Assembly (NCBI RefSeq): GCF_001008165.2
Contig: NZ_CP011452.2
Span: 2,976,001 to 3,040,000, forward strand
DNA length: 64,000 nucleotides
Direction of reading: 5' to 3'
Source of the DNA: Croceibacterium atlanticum
Lineage (GTDB): Bacteria > Pseudomonadota > Alphaproteobacteria > Sphingomonadales > Sphingomonadaceae
Each line of letters starts with the position of its first letter. Within the stretch, counting starts at the first letter, position 1. A model generated the notes under the pieces. That model did not search any database and was not told the origin of the DNA. It worked only from the letters and a program-made list of their open reading frames with translations. This document shows positions 7,689 through 15,571 of this stretch, in pieces. The position numbers were made by a program, and so were the translations under genes.

Positions 7689-9368
7689 ATGGCGCAAGAG
7701 GATTACGGGGCAAGCTACGATTACATTGTTGTCGGCGCGGGCAGCACCGGCTGCGTCGTTGCTTCCCGGTTGAGCGAGGATCCGAAGAACCGGGTGCTGG
7801 TGCTGGAAGCCGGTGGGCGCGATGAACATCTCTATCTCAAGATGCCGCTGGCCTTCCTCAAGGCCATGCCGGACCCGCGTTTCAACTGGACTTACATGAC
7901 GGAACCGGAACCGCATCTGGGCGGGCGGCAATTGCCGCTGCCGCGCGGGAAGGTGATGGGCGGATCCGGTTCGATCAATGGCATGTTCGCCATGCGCGGC
8001 CACCCGGCCGATTACGATCAATGGGCGCAGATGGGTGCGCGCGGCTGGTCCTTCGCCGATGTGCTGCCCTATTTCCGCAAGTCGGAAAGCAGCTGGCGCG
8101 GGGACAGCGATTATCACGGCACGGACGGGCCGATCAAAATCCGCCCCATTGATTCGCCGCATCTGCTGCATGAACCGATGATGCAGACGGCGGAAGCGGC
8201 CGGCTTTTCCACCACGGACGATCTGGCCGGTGCCCATCCGGAAGGCTTCGCTCGGGGGGAACAGACAGTCGATGCGCGCGGCCGCCGGGTCAGCGGGGCC
8301 ACGGCATATCTGAAACCGGCCATGGGGCGGCAGAACCTGGATGTCCGTTCGGGCGTGCTGGTCCACCGCCTGGCCTTTGACGGGAAACGCTGCATCGGTG
8401 TGGAGATCGAAGGGCCGGATGGCCCGCAGATCGTGCGCGCCGCGCGCGAAGTGATCGTGTCCGGCGGGGCCTATAATTCGCCGCATTTGCTGATGCTTTC
8501 GGGCATCGGCCCGGCGGAACATCTGAAATCCCGCGGGGTCGAAGTGCTGCATAACAGCCCCGGCGTGGGCCGCAATCTGCAGGAACACCCATGCGCCATG
8601 CTGGAATTCAACGCCGCAAGGCCGGTGACATTCCTCAAGCATCTGCGGTGGGACAAGATCGCGATGAATTCGATCCGCTGGGCGCTGACCGGCAAGGGAT
8701 TGATGGCGACGCAGGTGAACAGCTGCAATGTGGTGATCCGCACGGCCGACCATCTCGACCGGCCCGATCTGCAGATCATGGTCAATCCCATCCGTTTCGA
8801 CGCGCAGCCCTGGTTCCCCGGTATCAAGGCGGAGCAGGATCACGTGTTCTGGGCGGGCGTGGTGCAATTGCACCCCGAAAGCCGCGGCTGGGTGGAACTG
8901 AAAAGCTCCGACCCGCGCGAAACCGCTTCGGTAACGCTGAATATCCTTTCGGAAGAGGCCGACCGTGAACAGATGCGCCGCGCCTTCCGCACCACGCGCA
9001 AGATCTACAACACGGCGCCGATGGCGGACCTGATCGAAAGCGAACGCACGCCGGGCGCCCAGGTGGAAAGCGACGAGGAGCTGGACGCCTTCATCCAGGC
9101 CACCTGCTATGTCGCGCAGCATCCCACCAGCACCTGCGCCATGGGCATGGGTGAACATTCCGTGGTGGACAATGAATTGCGCGTGATCGGCGTGGAAGGG
9201 CTGCGCGTGGCCGATTGTTCCATCATGCCCACCGTTCCGGGCGGCAACACCAATCTGCCCGCCTTCATGGTTGGCGAAAAGGCGGCGGACCTGATCATGG
9301 GCCGCAGCCTGCCGCGCGCGGAGCTGCCATCCCGTGACAGGGCCACGGCGAAGGGGGAAGCGGCATGA
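7689..9368 (+). CDS. GMC-family FAD oxidoreductase (alcohol oxidase/dehydrogenase)
   Basis: A 559-residue GMC flavoprotein. The N-terminal YDYIVVGAGSTGCVVASRL is the dinucleotide-binding fold followed by VLVLEAGG; the GMC signature around GRQLPLPRGKVMGGSGSING is present. His478 (QHPTSTCAMG) and Asn520 (GGNTNLPA) form the catalytic pair. There is no signal peptide. GMC proteins PhcC and PhcD oxidise the alcohol group of dehydrodiconiferyl alcohol in Sphingobium SYK-6, a plausible role here given the DUF3237 and stilbene-dioxygenase neighbours, but choline- or polyethylene-glycol-type substrates are also possible. Its stop overlaps the next NTF2-like start (ATGA at 9365), so the two are translationally coupled. 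Confidence 0.9.
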   Translation: MAQEDYGASYDYIVVGAGSTGCVVASRLSEDPKNRVLVLEAGGRDEHLYLKMPLAFLKAMPDPRFNWTYMTEPEPHLGGRQLPLPRGKVMGGSGSINGMFAMRGHPADYDQWAQMGARGWSFADVLPYFRKSESSWRGDSDYHGTDGPIKIRPIDSPHLLHEPMMQTAEAAGFSTTDDLAGAHPEGFARGEQTVDARGRRVSGATAYLKPAMGRQNLDVRSGVLVHRLAFDGKRCIGVEIEGPDGPQIVRAAREVIVSGGAYNSPHLLMLSGIGPAEHLKSRGVEVLHNSPGVGRNLQEHPCAMLEFNAARPVTFLKHLRWDKIAMNSIRWALTGKGLMATQVNSCNVVIRTADHLDRPDLQIMVNPIRFDAQPWFPGIKAEQDHVFWAGVVQLHPESRGWVELKSSDPRETASVTLNILSEEADREQMRRAFRTTRKIYNTAPMADLIESERTPGAQVESDEELDAFIQATCYVAQHPTSTCAMGMGEHSVVDNELRVIGVEGLRVADCSIMPTVPGGNTNLPAFMVGEKAADLIMGRSLPRAELPSRDRATAKGEAA

Positions 9369-9754
9369 GCCGGACAGCCGAAGAACAGGCGAATCTCGAC
9401 CTGGTGCTCGCCATGTTCGCCGAAGTGCTGAACCCGATGGATTCCGGCGCGGTCGATCGCTTTCTCGCGCCCGGTTACATCCAGCATAACCAGTCGGTGG
9501 AGCCGGGGCGCGATGCGCTGAAGGCTTTTCTCGACATGATCCGCGAACAGACGCCCGATGCCGTGCATGATGTGAAGCGCGCCTTTGTCGATGGCGATCA
9601 CGTGACTGTCCATTACCATGTGCGCCGCTGGCCCGATGATCTGGGCTGGGCGGTGATCGACATTTTCCGCGTGGAAGACGGCATGATCGCCGAACATTGG
9701 GATGTCATGCAGGACATTATCGAAGGCGGACCAAACCCGAATTCGCCCTTTTGA
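9365..9754 (+). CDS. NTF2/SnoaL-like protein (129 aa, paralogue of 11266-11655)
   Basis: A 129-residue SnoaL-type protein starting in an ATGA overlap with the GMC gene. Motifs such as MSRTAEEQANLDLVL, DRFLAPGYIQHNQS, VDGDHVTVHYHVRR and IDIFRVEDGMIAEHWDVMQDI are typical of the SnoaL polyketide-cyclase branch, with the His of YIQHN and the Asp/His of EHWD in the pocket. It is clearly a paralogue of the protein at 11266: same length and the same MSRT-EQANLD start, YIQH and EHW-V-Q elements. Function in the cytoplasm is unknown; an acid-base lyase or isomerase step on the product of the GMC enzyme is likely. Confidence 0.82.
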   Translation: MSRTAEEQANLDLVLAMFAEVLNPMDSGAVDRFLAPGYIQHNQSVEPGRDALKAFLDMIREQTPDAVHDVKRAFVDGDHVTVHYHVRRWPDDLGWAVIDIFRVEDGMIAEHWDVMQDIIEGGPNPNSPF

Positions 9755-9767
9755 AGCATGAACAAGT

Positions 9768-9836
9768 CCCGCCCGTCCTGAGCTTGTCGAAACAGGCGAA
9801 CCTCGCTCGTCCCGGTTCGGCAGGCTCATCATGGCG
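9768..9836. repeat. REP-like intergenic element
   Basis: CGTCCTGAGCTTGTCGAA is followed about 30 bases later by TTCGGCAGGCTCATCATGG, an imperfect reverse complement. This resembles the dispersed palindromic repeats built on TCGACAAGCTCAGGACG that are common in sphingomonads and other proteobacteria. It fills most of the gap between the NTF2-like gene and the SDR. I saw only one copy in this window. Confidence 0.6.
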
Positions 9837-9859
9837 GGCGGCATAGGAGAGAGAAGCCA

Positions 9860-10609
9860 ATGCGTTTCAAGGACAAGGTCGCGCTCGTCATGGGCGGAAA
9901 CAGCGGTATGGGCCTGGCCACGGCCAGGGCCTTCGCGGCGGAAGGCGCGAAAGTGCACATCACCGGCCGCAACCAGCAGACGATTGACGAGGCATTGGCC
10001 CAGATCCCCGGCGCGGCGGGCTATAGCGCGGATATTTCCGACATCGAATCCAGCGAAAGGGTCGTTTCTGCCATCGAGGAAAAGGATGGCCGGATCGACG
10101 TGCTCTATATCAATGCCGGTGTCGGCGGATTTGCGCCCTTGCGCGATATTACCCCGGAAAGCTGGGACCACACGCATTCGATCAATCTGAAAGGCTGCGT
10201 CTTCGCGTTGCAGAAGGCCTTGCGCCTGATGGGCAAGGGCGGTTCGATCATCGTCACCGGATCAATCGGCGCCCATGCCGCGCTGCCGGGTAACGGCGTC
10301 TATGCCGCGGCGAAGGGCGGCCTTTACGCGGCGATGAAGGTCTTTGCGGGCGAATTGGTGGCCGAAGGCATCCGCCTCAACATGGTCAGCCCCGGCCCGA
10401 TCGACACGCCGCTGCTCTATCGCAATCCGGGCATGACGGAGGATGCGATCGCGGATCTGAAGAAACGGATGATCGAAAACATCCCCATGCACCGGATGGG
10501 CGAAGCGGACGAAGTGGCCAAGGCCGTGCTGTTCCTCGCCAGTGACGATGCATCCTTTATTACCGCCGCCAATCTGTTCGTCGATGGCGGCATGCTGGAG
10601 TTGCGCTGA
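9860..10609 (+). CDS. Short-chain dehydrogenase/reductase
   Basis: A 249-residue classical SDR. It has GGNSGMGLATA (cofactor-binding glycine motif), NAGVGGFAP, a catalytic Ser in VTGSIGAHAA, the YAAAK catalytic Tyr-Lys motif, and the C-terminal ASFITAANLFVDGGM. GGAGAGAG precedes ATG 9860. It probably oxidises or reduces a side-chain alcohol/ketone with NAD(P). The stop codon overlaps the start of the DUF3237 gene (TGATG at 10607-10611), so the two are coupled. The substrate cannot be predicted from sequence alone. Confidence 0.9.
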   Translation: MRFKDKVALVMGGNSGMGLATARAFAAEGAKVHITGRNQQTIDEALAQIPGAAGYSADISDIESSERVVSAIEEKDGRIDVLYINAGVGGFAPLRDITPESWDHTHSINLKGCVFALQKALRLMGKGGSIIVTGSIGAHAALPGNGVYAAAKGGLYAAMKVFAGELVAEGIRLNMVSPGPIDTPLLYRNPGMTEDAIADLKKRMIENIPMHRMGEADEVAKAVLFLASDDASFITAANLFVDGGMLELR

Positions 10610-11136
10610 TGGAATTTACCGACACCACCCCGTTCGAACCGCCTTTTTCCGCGCTGGACAATCCGCGCATGGAATTCGTGATGGAAGTGCGGCTGACTTT
10701 TCCGGACGTCTACACAATGGCGCCTGTTCCCGCAGGCGGTATGCGCACGGCGGTACTGGTGCAGGGCGGCAGTTTTGAAGGGCCGAATCTGAAAGGCCGC
10801 GCCATCCCCGGATCGGGCGGCGATTATGCCTATTTCCGGCCGGACGACGTGGCCTGTTTCGATGCCCGCTATCTGCTGGAAGAGGATGACGGCACGGTCA
10901 TCCTGCTCAACAACAAGGGTTTCCTGTGGGGGCGCAAGCCGGACACGATGGAACGCCTGCGCGACTGGGCCTTCAATGGCGGCGATCCCGTGCCGCATGA
11001 CGAATATTACCTGCGCGGCAACCCGACATTCGAATGTCCGGTGGGCAAGCATGACTGGCTGACCAAGCATGTGTTCATCGGCGTGGGTGAACGGCGCAGC
11101 GACGGCAATCTGCTGCGCTATTACGCATTGGTCTGA
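10609..11136 (+). CDS. DUF3237-domain protein (PhcF/PhcG-like candidate)
   Basis: A 175-residue protein with the DUF3237 small beta-barrel pattern: MEFVMEVRLTFPDVYTM, RTAVLVQGGSFEGPNLKGRAIPG, GGDYAYFRPDDVACFDARYLLE, DDGTVILLNNKGFLWG and a final KHDWLTKHVFIGVGERR. DUF3237 proteins PhcF and PhcG in Sphingobium SYK-6 have been reported (from memory) as the decarboxylases that open the coumaran ring of a dehydrodiconiferyl-alcohol intermediate to form a stilbene. A lignostilbene-type dioxygenase gene lies 3 kb away and a GMC oxidase lies upstream in the same run, so the same role is plausible. The family call is strong; the reaction is inference. Confidence 0.82.
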   Translation: MEFTDTTPFEPPFSALDNPRMEFVMEVRLTFPDVYTMAPVPAGGMRTAVLVQGGSFEGPNLKGRAIPGSGGDYAYFRPDDVACFDARYLLEEDDGTVILLNNKGFLWGRKPDTMERLRDWAFNGGDPVPHDEYYLRGNPTFECPVGKHDWLTKHVFIGVGERRSDGNLLRYYALV

Positions 11137-11265
11137 AGCTCGGCCGGGCGCCGCATGGCGCTTGGCCCAGCCTTCGATGGCGTGCATCATGCAGTCATTC
11201 CGGGCCGTGGGGGCACCGGAATGGCAGCGCGCGCCACGGGGCGCGACCGGGGAGAGGAGGGGGAT

Positions 11266-11655
11266 ATGTCCCGCACGCCGCAGGAACAGGCCAATCTCGA
11301 TTTCTGCACCCGCATGTATCACGAGATGCTGTTCCGCTTCGACGCATCGAAGATAGATGAATTCCTGGCTGACGATTATATCCAGCATTCCACCGCGGCG
11401 ACTGGCGGCAAGGAAGGGCTGCGCGATTTCTTCCAGAACCGGGCCGAGAATTTTCCCGATGTCGAATTCGCGATCAAGGCCAGCATGGTCGATGGCGATT
11501 TCACCATGTTCCACATCCACACCATCCGCCATCCCGGCGATCCGGGGATGAGCATTATCGACTATTTCCGGCTGGAAGGCGGGAAGGTGAAGGAACATTG
11601 GGAAGTGGTGCAGGAAATCCCTGAAACGCTGCCGCATGACAACGGGATCTTCTGA
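11266..11655 (+). CDS. NTF2/SnoaL-like protein (129 aa, paralogue of 9365-9754)
   Basis: ATG 11266 is preceded by GGGGAGAGGAGGGGG; the frame is open back to 11155 but without comparable signals. The 129-residue product (MSRTPQEQANLDFCTRMYHEML) has the same length and layout as the protein at 9365, with YIQHST, VDGDFTMFHIHTIRH and DYFRLEGGKVKEHWEVVQEI. It follows the DUF3237 gene after 129 bases on the same strand. It is probably an acid-base enzyme of the SnoaL type with a substrate related to, but distinct from, that of its paralogue. Confidence 0.82.
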   Translation: MSRTPQEQANLDFCTRMYHEMLFRFDASKIDEFLADDYIQHSTAATGGKEGLRDFFQNRAENFPDVEFAIKASMVDGDFTMFHIHTIRHPGDPGMSIIDYFRLEGGKVKEHWEVVQEIPETLPHDNGIF

Positions 11656-11788
11656 ATACCGGTCATGTATTGAATGATCTGTGCCGAAATCATTTGGCGC
11701 ACGCATGACCTTGGCTTAGCTTTCCTCCCCGGCGGTCGGCCTGTCCGGGACGCCCTAGAAAAAACACATCTTGGGAGAGGGGGATTTC

Positions 11789-12322
11789 ATGCCCGCATTG
11801 TTTGCGCTCGCCGTGTCTGTCGGCGTTCTTGCCGTGGTCGATACCTGGCTGTTCGTGGGGCCGCTGGCGGCCACCAGCCTGGCCGGGCTGGTCTGGATTT
11901 CATTCATCGCATGGGGCTGCCACTTCCAGTCGGGCGGCGGCACCAAGGGCAGCACGACTGCCATTGTCTGCATGAGCTGGGGTGCGCTGGTCGGCATGGT
12001 TGCCGTCATGCTTGCCGGCGGTGCGCTGGCCGGCCTCGGCATCATGGCCGCGCCGGTTGCGGTGGGCCTTGGCGCGGCTCTGATCTGCCTGTCATCCGCC
12101 ATCGGATGGCTTTCGACCATTCCCGCCAGCGTCTATGGTTTCGCCTCCATCGCAGGGCCGATCCTGCTGGCCGACAAGGCGCCGCAGGCGGCCTTCGTGC
12201 CGGTGGTGCTGGCCGTGGTAATCGGGGCCGCTTTCGGCTTCGTTTCCGAAATGCTGGCCAATGCGCTGACGAAGAAGGGCGGGGCCAACGCCGAAGCGAC
12301 GGCCGATCCCGAACACGCCTGA
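11789..12322 (+). CDS. DUF1097-like integral membrane protein
   Basis: ATG 11789 follows GGGAGAGGGGG closely; a TTG at 11771 in the same frame overlaps that site and is less likely. The 177-residue product is almost entirely hydrophobic, with about five to six membrane segments, a small loop SGGGTKGS and a hydrophilic tail. It resembles the DUF1097 family of inner-membrane proteins. It is the last gene of the forward run that began with the GMC oxidoreductase and is followed by a strong hairpin. A transport or membrane-stress role is possible; nothing in the sequence fixes it. Confidence 0.7.
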   Translation: MPALFALAVSVGVLAVVDTWLFVGPLAATSLAGLVWISFIAWGCHFQSGGGTKGSTTAIVCMSWGALVGMVAVMLAGGALAGLGIMAAPVAVGLGAALICLSSAIGWLSTIPASVYGFASIAGPILLADKAPQAAFVPVVLAVVIGAAFGFVSEMLANALTKKGGANAEATADPEHA

Positions 12323-12332
12323 CCTGACCCGC

Positions 12333-12364
12333 AACCGCGCCGCCGGACATTCGGCGGCGCGGTT
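12333..12364. terminator. Bidirectional hairpin terminator
   Basis: AACCGCGCCGCCG and CGGCGGCGCGGTT form a perfect 13-bp stem with loop GACATT between two convergent genes. There is no long T run, but the position fits a shared terminator. Confidence 0.75.
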
Positions 12365-12373
12365 GAACCCTGC

Positions 12374-13390
12374 CTATTCGGAAGGGCCTTCCTCCGCTGT
12401 TTCCGCCCAGTTCGCTTCCCGCATGGCGGCAAAGCGCGGGCTGGTGGAGGTGATGTAGCCGCGTATCTGCACATTGCCTTCATGGCAGGCATATTCGAAC
12501 ATGCCGTAATCATCATCCCGCTGCCACGGTATGTCGATCTTGTAACGTCCGACCATCACGACCGGGTCTTCCACCCATGCCTCGTAATGGATTTCATCGG
12601 GGCCGACCGGGGTCAGATGTTCCACGATATGCAACTGGCCGCTGTTCGGGGCCGGGCCGGCGGATGCGCCGGGGGTGAAATTGGTGGTTTCGATCACCAG
12701 CGTATCGCCTTCCCAGTGCCCGCGGGAATAGCCGAGATAATCGGTCACTTCCGGCGGCGGCGGATCGCGCCCGTCGAGATAGATCAGCCGTGTTTCGTGG
12801 ATCATTTCCAGGCTGATCGCCACCAGTCCGGGAGCCTGGAAGATCTCGATCCCGCCATTATAGTTTCCGGGCAACATGGATGACGGCATCCCGCGCGAGA
12901 TGCATCGGTCGAACAGGCCGAAATCCTCCATCCTGTCAAACACTTCGGTGTTCCAGGATGTGCGTTCGGCAGCCTTCAGCCTTTTGCCTTCCTCGGTCAG
13001 CGGGGGATAGCGGCCATTCTCCGGCTCCACGATCATGGATGTCTGGCGCAGCGGCAATCCACGCTCCGCCCAATGGCCCATGCCCATCGTGCCGGCTTCC
13101 TGTTCGGCGTCATAACGATCGAGCTGGGCCTGCCCGCGCTGCAGGGCGGCCTGATATTCCTCTTCCGTCAGATAGCGGCGATTGCCGAATTCCGGCGGGC
13201 GTTCGCGTGGGGTCTGGCCGAGATAATCCACCGGCCACTTGCCGCGCAGATCGGGATCGCCCCAGCCTGTTCGCGGCGCCTGCCAGGATTGTGCAATTTC
13301 GCTTGCCCGTTCCTGCGCCATGGCCGCGGGCGGCATTGCCGCCAATAATGACGGCACAGCCAGTGCGGCCCCCAGAAGGCGACAGCCCAT
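12374..13390 (-). CDS. Secreted protein of unknown function, paralogue of 28162-29400
   Basis: A 338-residue protein with a signal peptide (LLGAALAVPSLLAAMPPAAMAQ, cleaved near residue 25). Conserved blocks include DPDLRGKWPVDYL, RCISRGMPSSMLPGNYN, PGLVAISLEMIHETRLIYLDGR, YSRGHWEGDTLVIETTNF and DDYGMFEYACHEGNVQIRGY. The RCxSRG, GxWEGxTLVIETTN and FEYACHEGN blocks recur in the 412-residue protein at 28162, so the two are paralogues of a periplasmic family without a known function. Each block carries a conserved Cys, which may pair as a disulfide. It is the third gene of the dioxygenase / membrane protein / secreted protein run. Confidence 0.75.
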   Translation of the reverse strand: MGCRLLGAALAVPSLLAAMPPAAMAQERASEIAQSWQAPRTGWGDPDLRGKWPVDYLGQTPRERPPEFGNRRYLTEEEYQAALQRGQAQLDRYDAEQEAGTMGMGHWAERGLPLRQTSMIVEPENGRYPPLTEEGKRLKAAERTSWNTEVFDRMEDFGLFDRCISRGMPSSMLPGNYNGGIEIFQAPGLVAISLEMIHETRLIYLDGRDPPPPEVTDYLGYSRGHWEGDTLVIETTNFTPGASAGPAPNSGQLHIVEHLTPVGPDEIHYEAWVEDPVVMVGRYKIDIPWQRDDDYGMFEYACHEGNVQIRGYITSTSPRFAAMREANWAETAEEGPSE

Positions 13391-13474
13391 CGTTCCTCTC
13401 CTCGCTTTTTACCGGAGAGTATGCCCGTGGGCGGGCAGGGCGCAAGCGTGGGAAGAACGTGCCTGTCGGCGCGA

Positions 13475-13921
13475 TCAGGCGGGGGGATTGCCCGGCGATT
13501 GCGGCCAGCCCGGCTCCATCCCGTAATCGGCGCGCCCCTTCCACACGATCAATGGCCAGAAATAATGCCGCCAGGGCCAGATCAGGATGATGTTGAAGAT
13601 GGCGCTGAGGATGCCGAAGGTCCATTCGGTCATCCCGGTGTCGAGCACCAGGTTCCAGTAGATGATGACGATGTTCACCGGAACCAGCGCAATGATGGAC
13701 AGCGGCATTGCGCGGTTCAGCAGGATGGTGACACCCAGCACGACCTCTATCACCTTGATCCATTCGAACAGGCCGCTGGCCATCAGCGCAAGGGTGAAAT
13801 CGATGGCGGGCTTTTCATCGCCGAGCGGCTGCAGATGCGGCCACAGGAAATGCATGAGGCCGGAAAACAGCCACCATCCGCCAAAGATCACGCGGACGGC
13901 GTGATAGACCCATTTGAACAT
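13475..13921 (-). CDS. Small integral membrane protein (DoxX-like size)
   Basis: ATG 13921 gives a 148-residue product beginning MFKWVYHAVRVIFGG. It has about four membrane segments: FGGWWLFSGLMHFLW, ALMASGLFEWIKVIEVVLGVTI, PLSIIALVPVNIVIIYWNLV and FGILSAIFNIILIW. A longer frame back to 14053 would run into the dioxygenase gene. The layout recalls DoxX-type membrane proteins, but I cannot confirm the family. It lies between the stilbene dioxygenase and the secreted protein at 12374 on the same strand and is probably cotranscribed. Confidence 0.7.
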   Translation of the reverse strand: MFKWVYHAVRVIFGGWWLFSGLMHFLWPHLQPLGDEKPAIDFTLALMASGLFEWIKVIEVVLGVTILLNRAMPLSIIALVPVNIVIIYWNLVLDTGMTEWTFGILSAIFNIILIWPWRHYFWPLIVWKGRADYGMEPGWPQSPGNPPA

Positions 13922-13943
13922 CGGAAAACTCGCACGGCAATGC

Positions 13944-13970
13944 GCCCCGCTGCCTTGCGGGCAACGGGGC
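13944..13970 (-). terminator. Intercistronic hairpin after the dioxygenase gene
   Basis: GCCCCG and CGGGGC pair, extended by TGCC/GGCA with one C-A mismatch. It lies between the dioxygenase stop and the next start on the minus strand, and a GAGTTTTCC stretch follows. It may attenuate the downstream genes or stabilise the upstream message. Confidence 0.4.
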
Positions 13971-13982
13971 GTCAGAAAGGGA

Positions 13983-15470
13983 TTACTTGACCTTCGATGC
14001 GTCCAGCTTGGCGCGGCTGACCCATGTGCCGTGCACCTGGCTGCGCAGGGCAAGCCCGGTCTTCACCTTGGCAATGGGGCCTTTTTCGATGAAGTCGGCT
14101 TCCAGGATCCACAATTCGCTGGAATAGTCGGAAGGATTGCCCTGTCCCGGAGGGCCGTTGGGCGTATCCACCACCAGCAACAGCCAGCCGCCATGGTCGG
14201 GATCGTTGGCAACGACATGCACCGGCTCGCTCAGCGCCGATCCGGGCGTGGGCTCCATCATGGTGATGCGGCCATTGCCGGGTTCGATGCGCAGCAATGC
14301 GTTGAAATTGATGCCTACCGGGCCGCCCAGCATCGGCGGGCCCTTGGGCTGCGGATTCATGGAAAGATACCATGCACGGTTGTAATTGCGGCCCTGATCC
14401 GCATCGGCCAGACGCGGCAAATCACCCGGAGGGCCGAGTTCGCGGCTTTCGATCTGCGGATCGTCCTTCGACATGTCGATGGTCCAGCGGGTCAGCGCGC
14501 CCTTGATGTCCTGCTGATCGCGGTGGATGCCGCCGGCTTCGCGCATGAAGGAAAATGCGTTCGTGTCCGTCAGGCACAGGTCCAGATGGACGAAATCGCC
14601 ATCGTCATAGGCGTTGACCTCGTGGAAGCAGGATACGCCCTTGGGCCCTTCGATCCACCGGATCTGCGACGCATCGCCGTAACGCGGCATGATGCCGACA
14701 TAGCTCGGCTTGTCCTGATCATGCGCCCAGTGCGCGCCGCCATCCTTCAGGCGGTCCAGATCGGCCAGGGTCGGGAAGATCGGGAAGATCGCGTATTTTT
14801 CTGTGATCACGAAATCATGGATCGACGAGCAATAGGGCTGGTCGAACCACACTTCGGATTTCAGGTTTCCGTCCTTGTCCGCAATGCCATAGGCCACGTC
14901 CAGCGAACACAGGCCACCGGCTTCATAACCGAAGAAGAACATTTCCCCGGTGCTGGCATCGATGCGCGGATGGGCGGTGAAGGTTTCGGATTTCAGCGCG
15001 CCGTAATAATCCCACTTGCCGATGGTTTCGAGCGTGTGCGGATTGATTTCGTAGCCGCGGCCATCCTCCTTCGTCATGAACAGGCGGCCGGCGTGCCAGA
15101 CCGGCGTGGTATTGGCCACGGTGCGGTCCACGCCTTCCACGCTCGGATCGTCGGTAAAGGGGTTGCGGTAACGGCCGAACAGCGCCCGGCGCGCTTCCTT
15201 TTCCGCCTTGTAGCGTTCGGTTTCGACATATTTGATCTCGAAATCGACCGCCCCGCCGGTGAAGCGGAAGCAGCTGATCATGCCATCGGCGTTGAGGGCG
15301 ATATCGTCCTCGAACATCGGTGCATGTGCATTGTCCGGAACGGCGCGGAAAAAGGCGCCGTCAACCTCGGCCGGGATTTCGCCCTCGACCTCCAGATTGC
15401 GGACGGCCATCTCCACGCGGCGCGGTGTATTGGTGCCGATAAAGTGAATAGTCTGCGGAAACGCGCCCAT
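13983..15470 (-). CDS. Lignostilbene-alpha,beta-dioxygenase-type carotenoid cleavage oxygenase
   Basis: ATG 15470 is chosen (GGGAG upstream); an in-frame start at 15554 would cover the operator at 15508. The 495-residue product is a seven-bladed-propeller non-haem iron oxygenase. The four iron-binding histidines are His167 (TAHPRID), His218 (SIHDFVI), His283 (FHEVNAYDDGD) and His480 (QVHGTW). Tyr101 (GRYRNPF) and Lys134 (FMTKEDGRGY) fall at exactly the positions recalled for LsdA/NOV1 residues that bind the 4-hydroxyl of the stilbene; the Phe59 position is Leu here. It should cleave a 4-hydroxystilbene into two aromatic aldehydes. It is divergent from marR with the TAACGGCTGTTA operator between them. 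Confidence 0.9.
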   Translation of the reverse strand: MGAFPQTIHFIGTNTPRRVEMAVRNLEVEGEIPAEVDGAFFRAVPDNAHAPMFEDDIALNADGMISCFRFTGGAVDFEIKYVETERYKAEKEARRALFGRYRNPFTDDPSVEGVDRTVANTTPVWHAGRLFMTKEDGRGYEINPHTLETIGKWDYYGALKSETFTAHPRIDASTGEMFFFGYEAGGLCSLDVAYGIADKDGNLKSEVWFDQPYCSSIHDFVITEKYAIFPIFPTLADLDRLKDGGAHWAHDQDKPSYVGIMPRYGDASQIRWIEGPKGVSCFHEVNAYDDGDFVHLDLCLTDTNAFSFMREAGGIHRDQQDIKGALTRWTIDMSKDDPQIESRELGPPGDLPRLADADQGRNYNRAWYLSMNPQPKGPPMLGGPVGINFNALLRIEPGNGRITMMEPTPGSALSEPVHVVANDPDHGGWLLLVVDTPNGPPGQGNPSDYSSELWILEADFIEKGPIAKVKTGLALRSQVHGTWVSRAKLDASKVK

Positions 15471-15507
15471 GATCCTAGCTCTCCCAGTGATTCCTCGCTT
15501 ATGAACG

Positions 15508-15519
15508 TAACGGCTGTTA
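15508..15519. promoter_or_regulatory. MarR-type operator candidate, copy B (TAACGGCTGTTA)
   Basis: A near-palindrome TAACG-N2-TGTTA lies in the gap between the dioxygenase start (15470) and the marR start (15572). Its position next to the regulator gene suggests autoregulation and names the MarR protein as the likely binder of all four sites. Confidence 0.65.
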
Positions 15520-15571
15520 AGGTTATCGGAAAGCCCGGCATTGACCGGATGCAAAAAAGAAGGGGGGTTTC

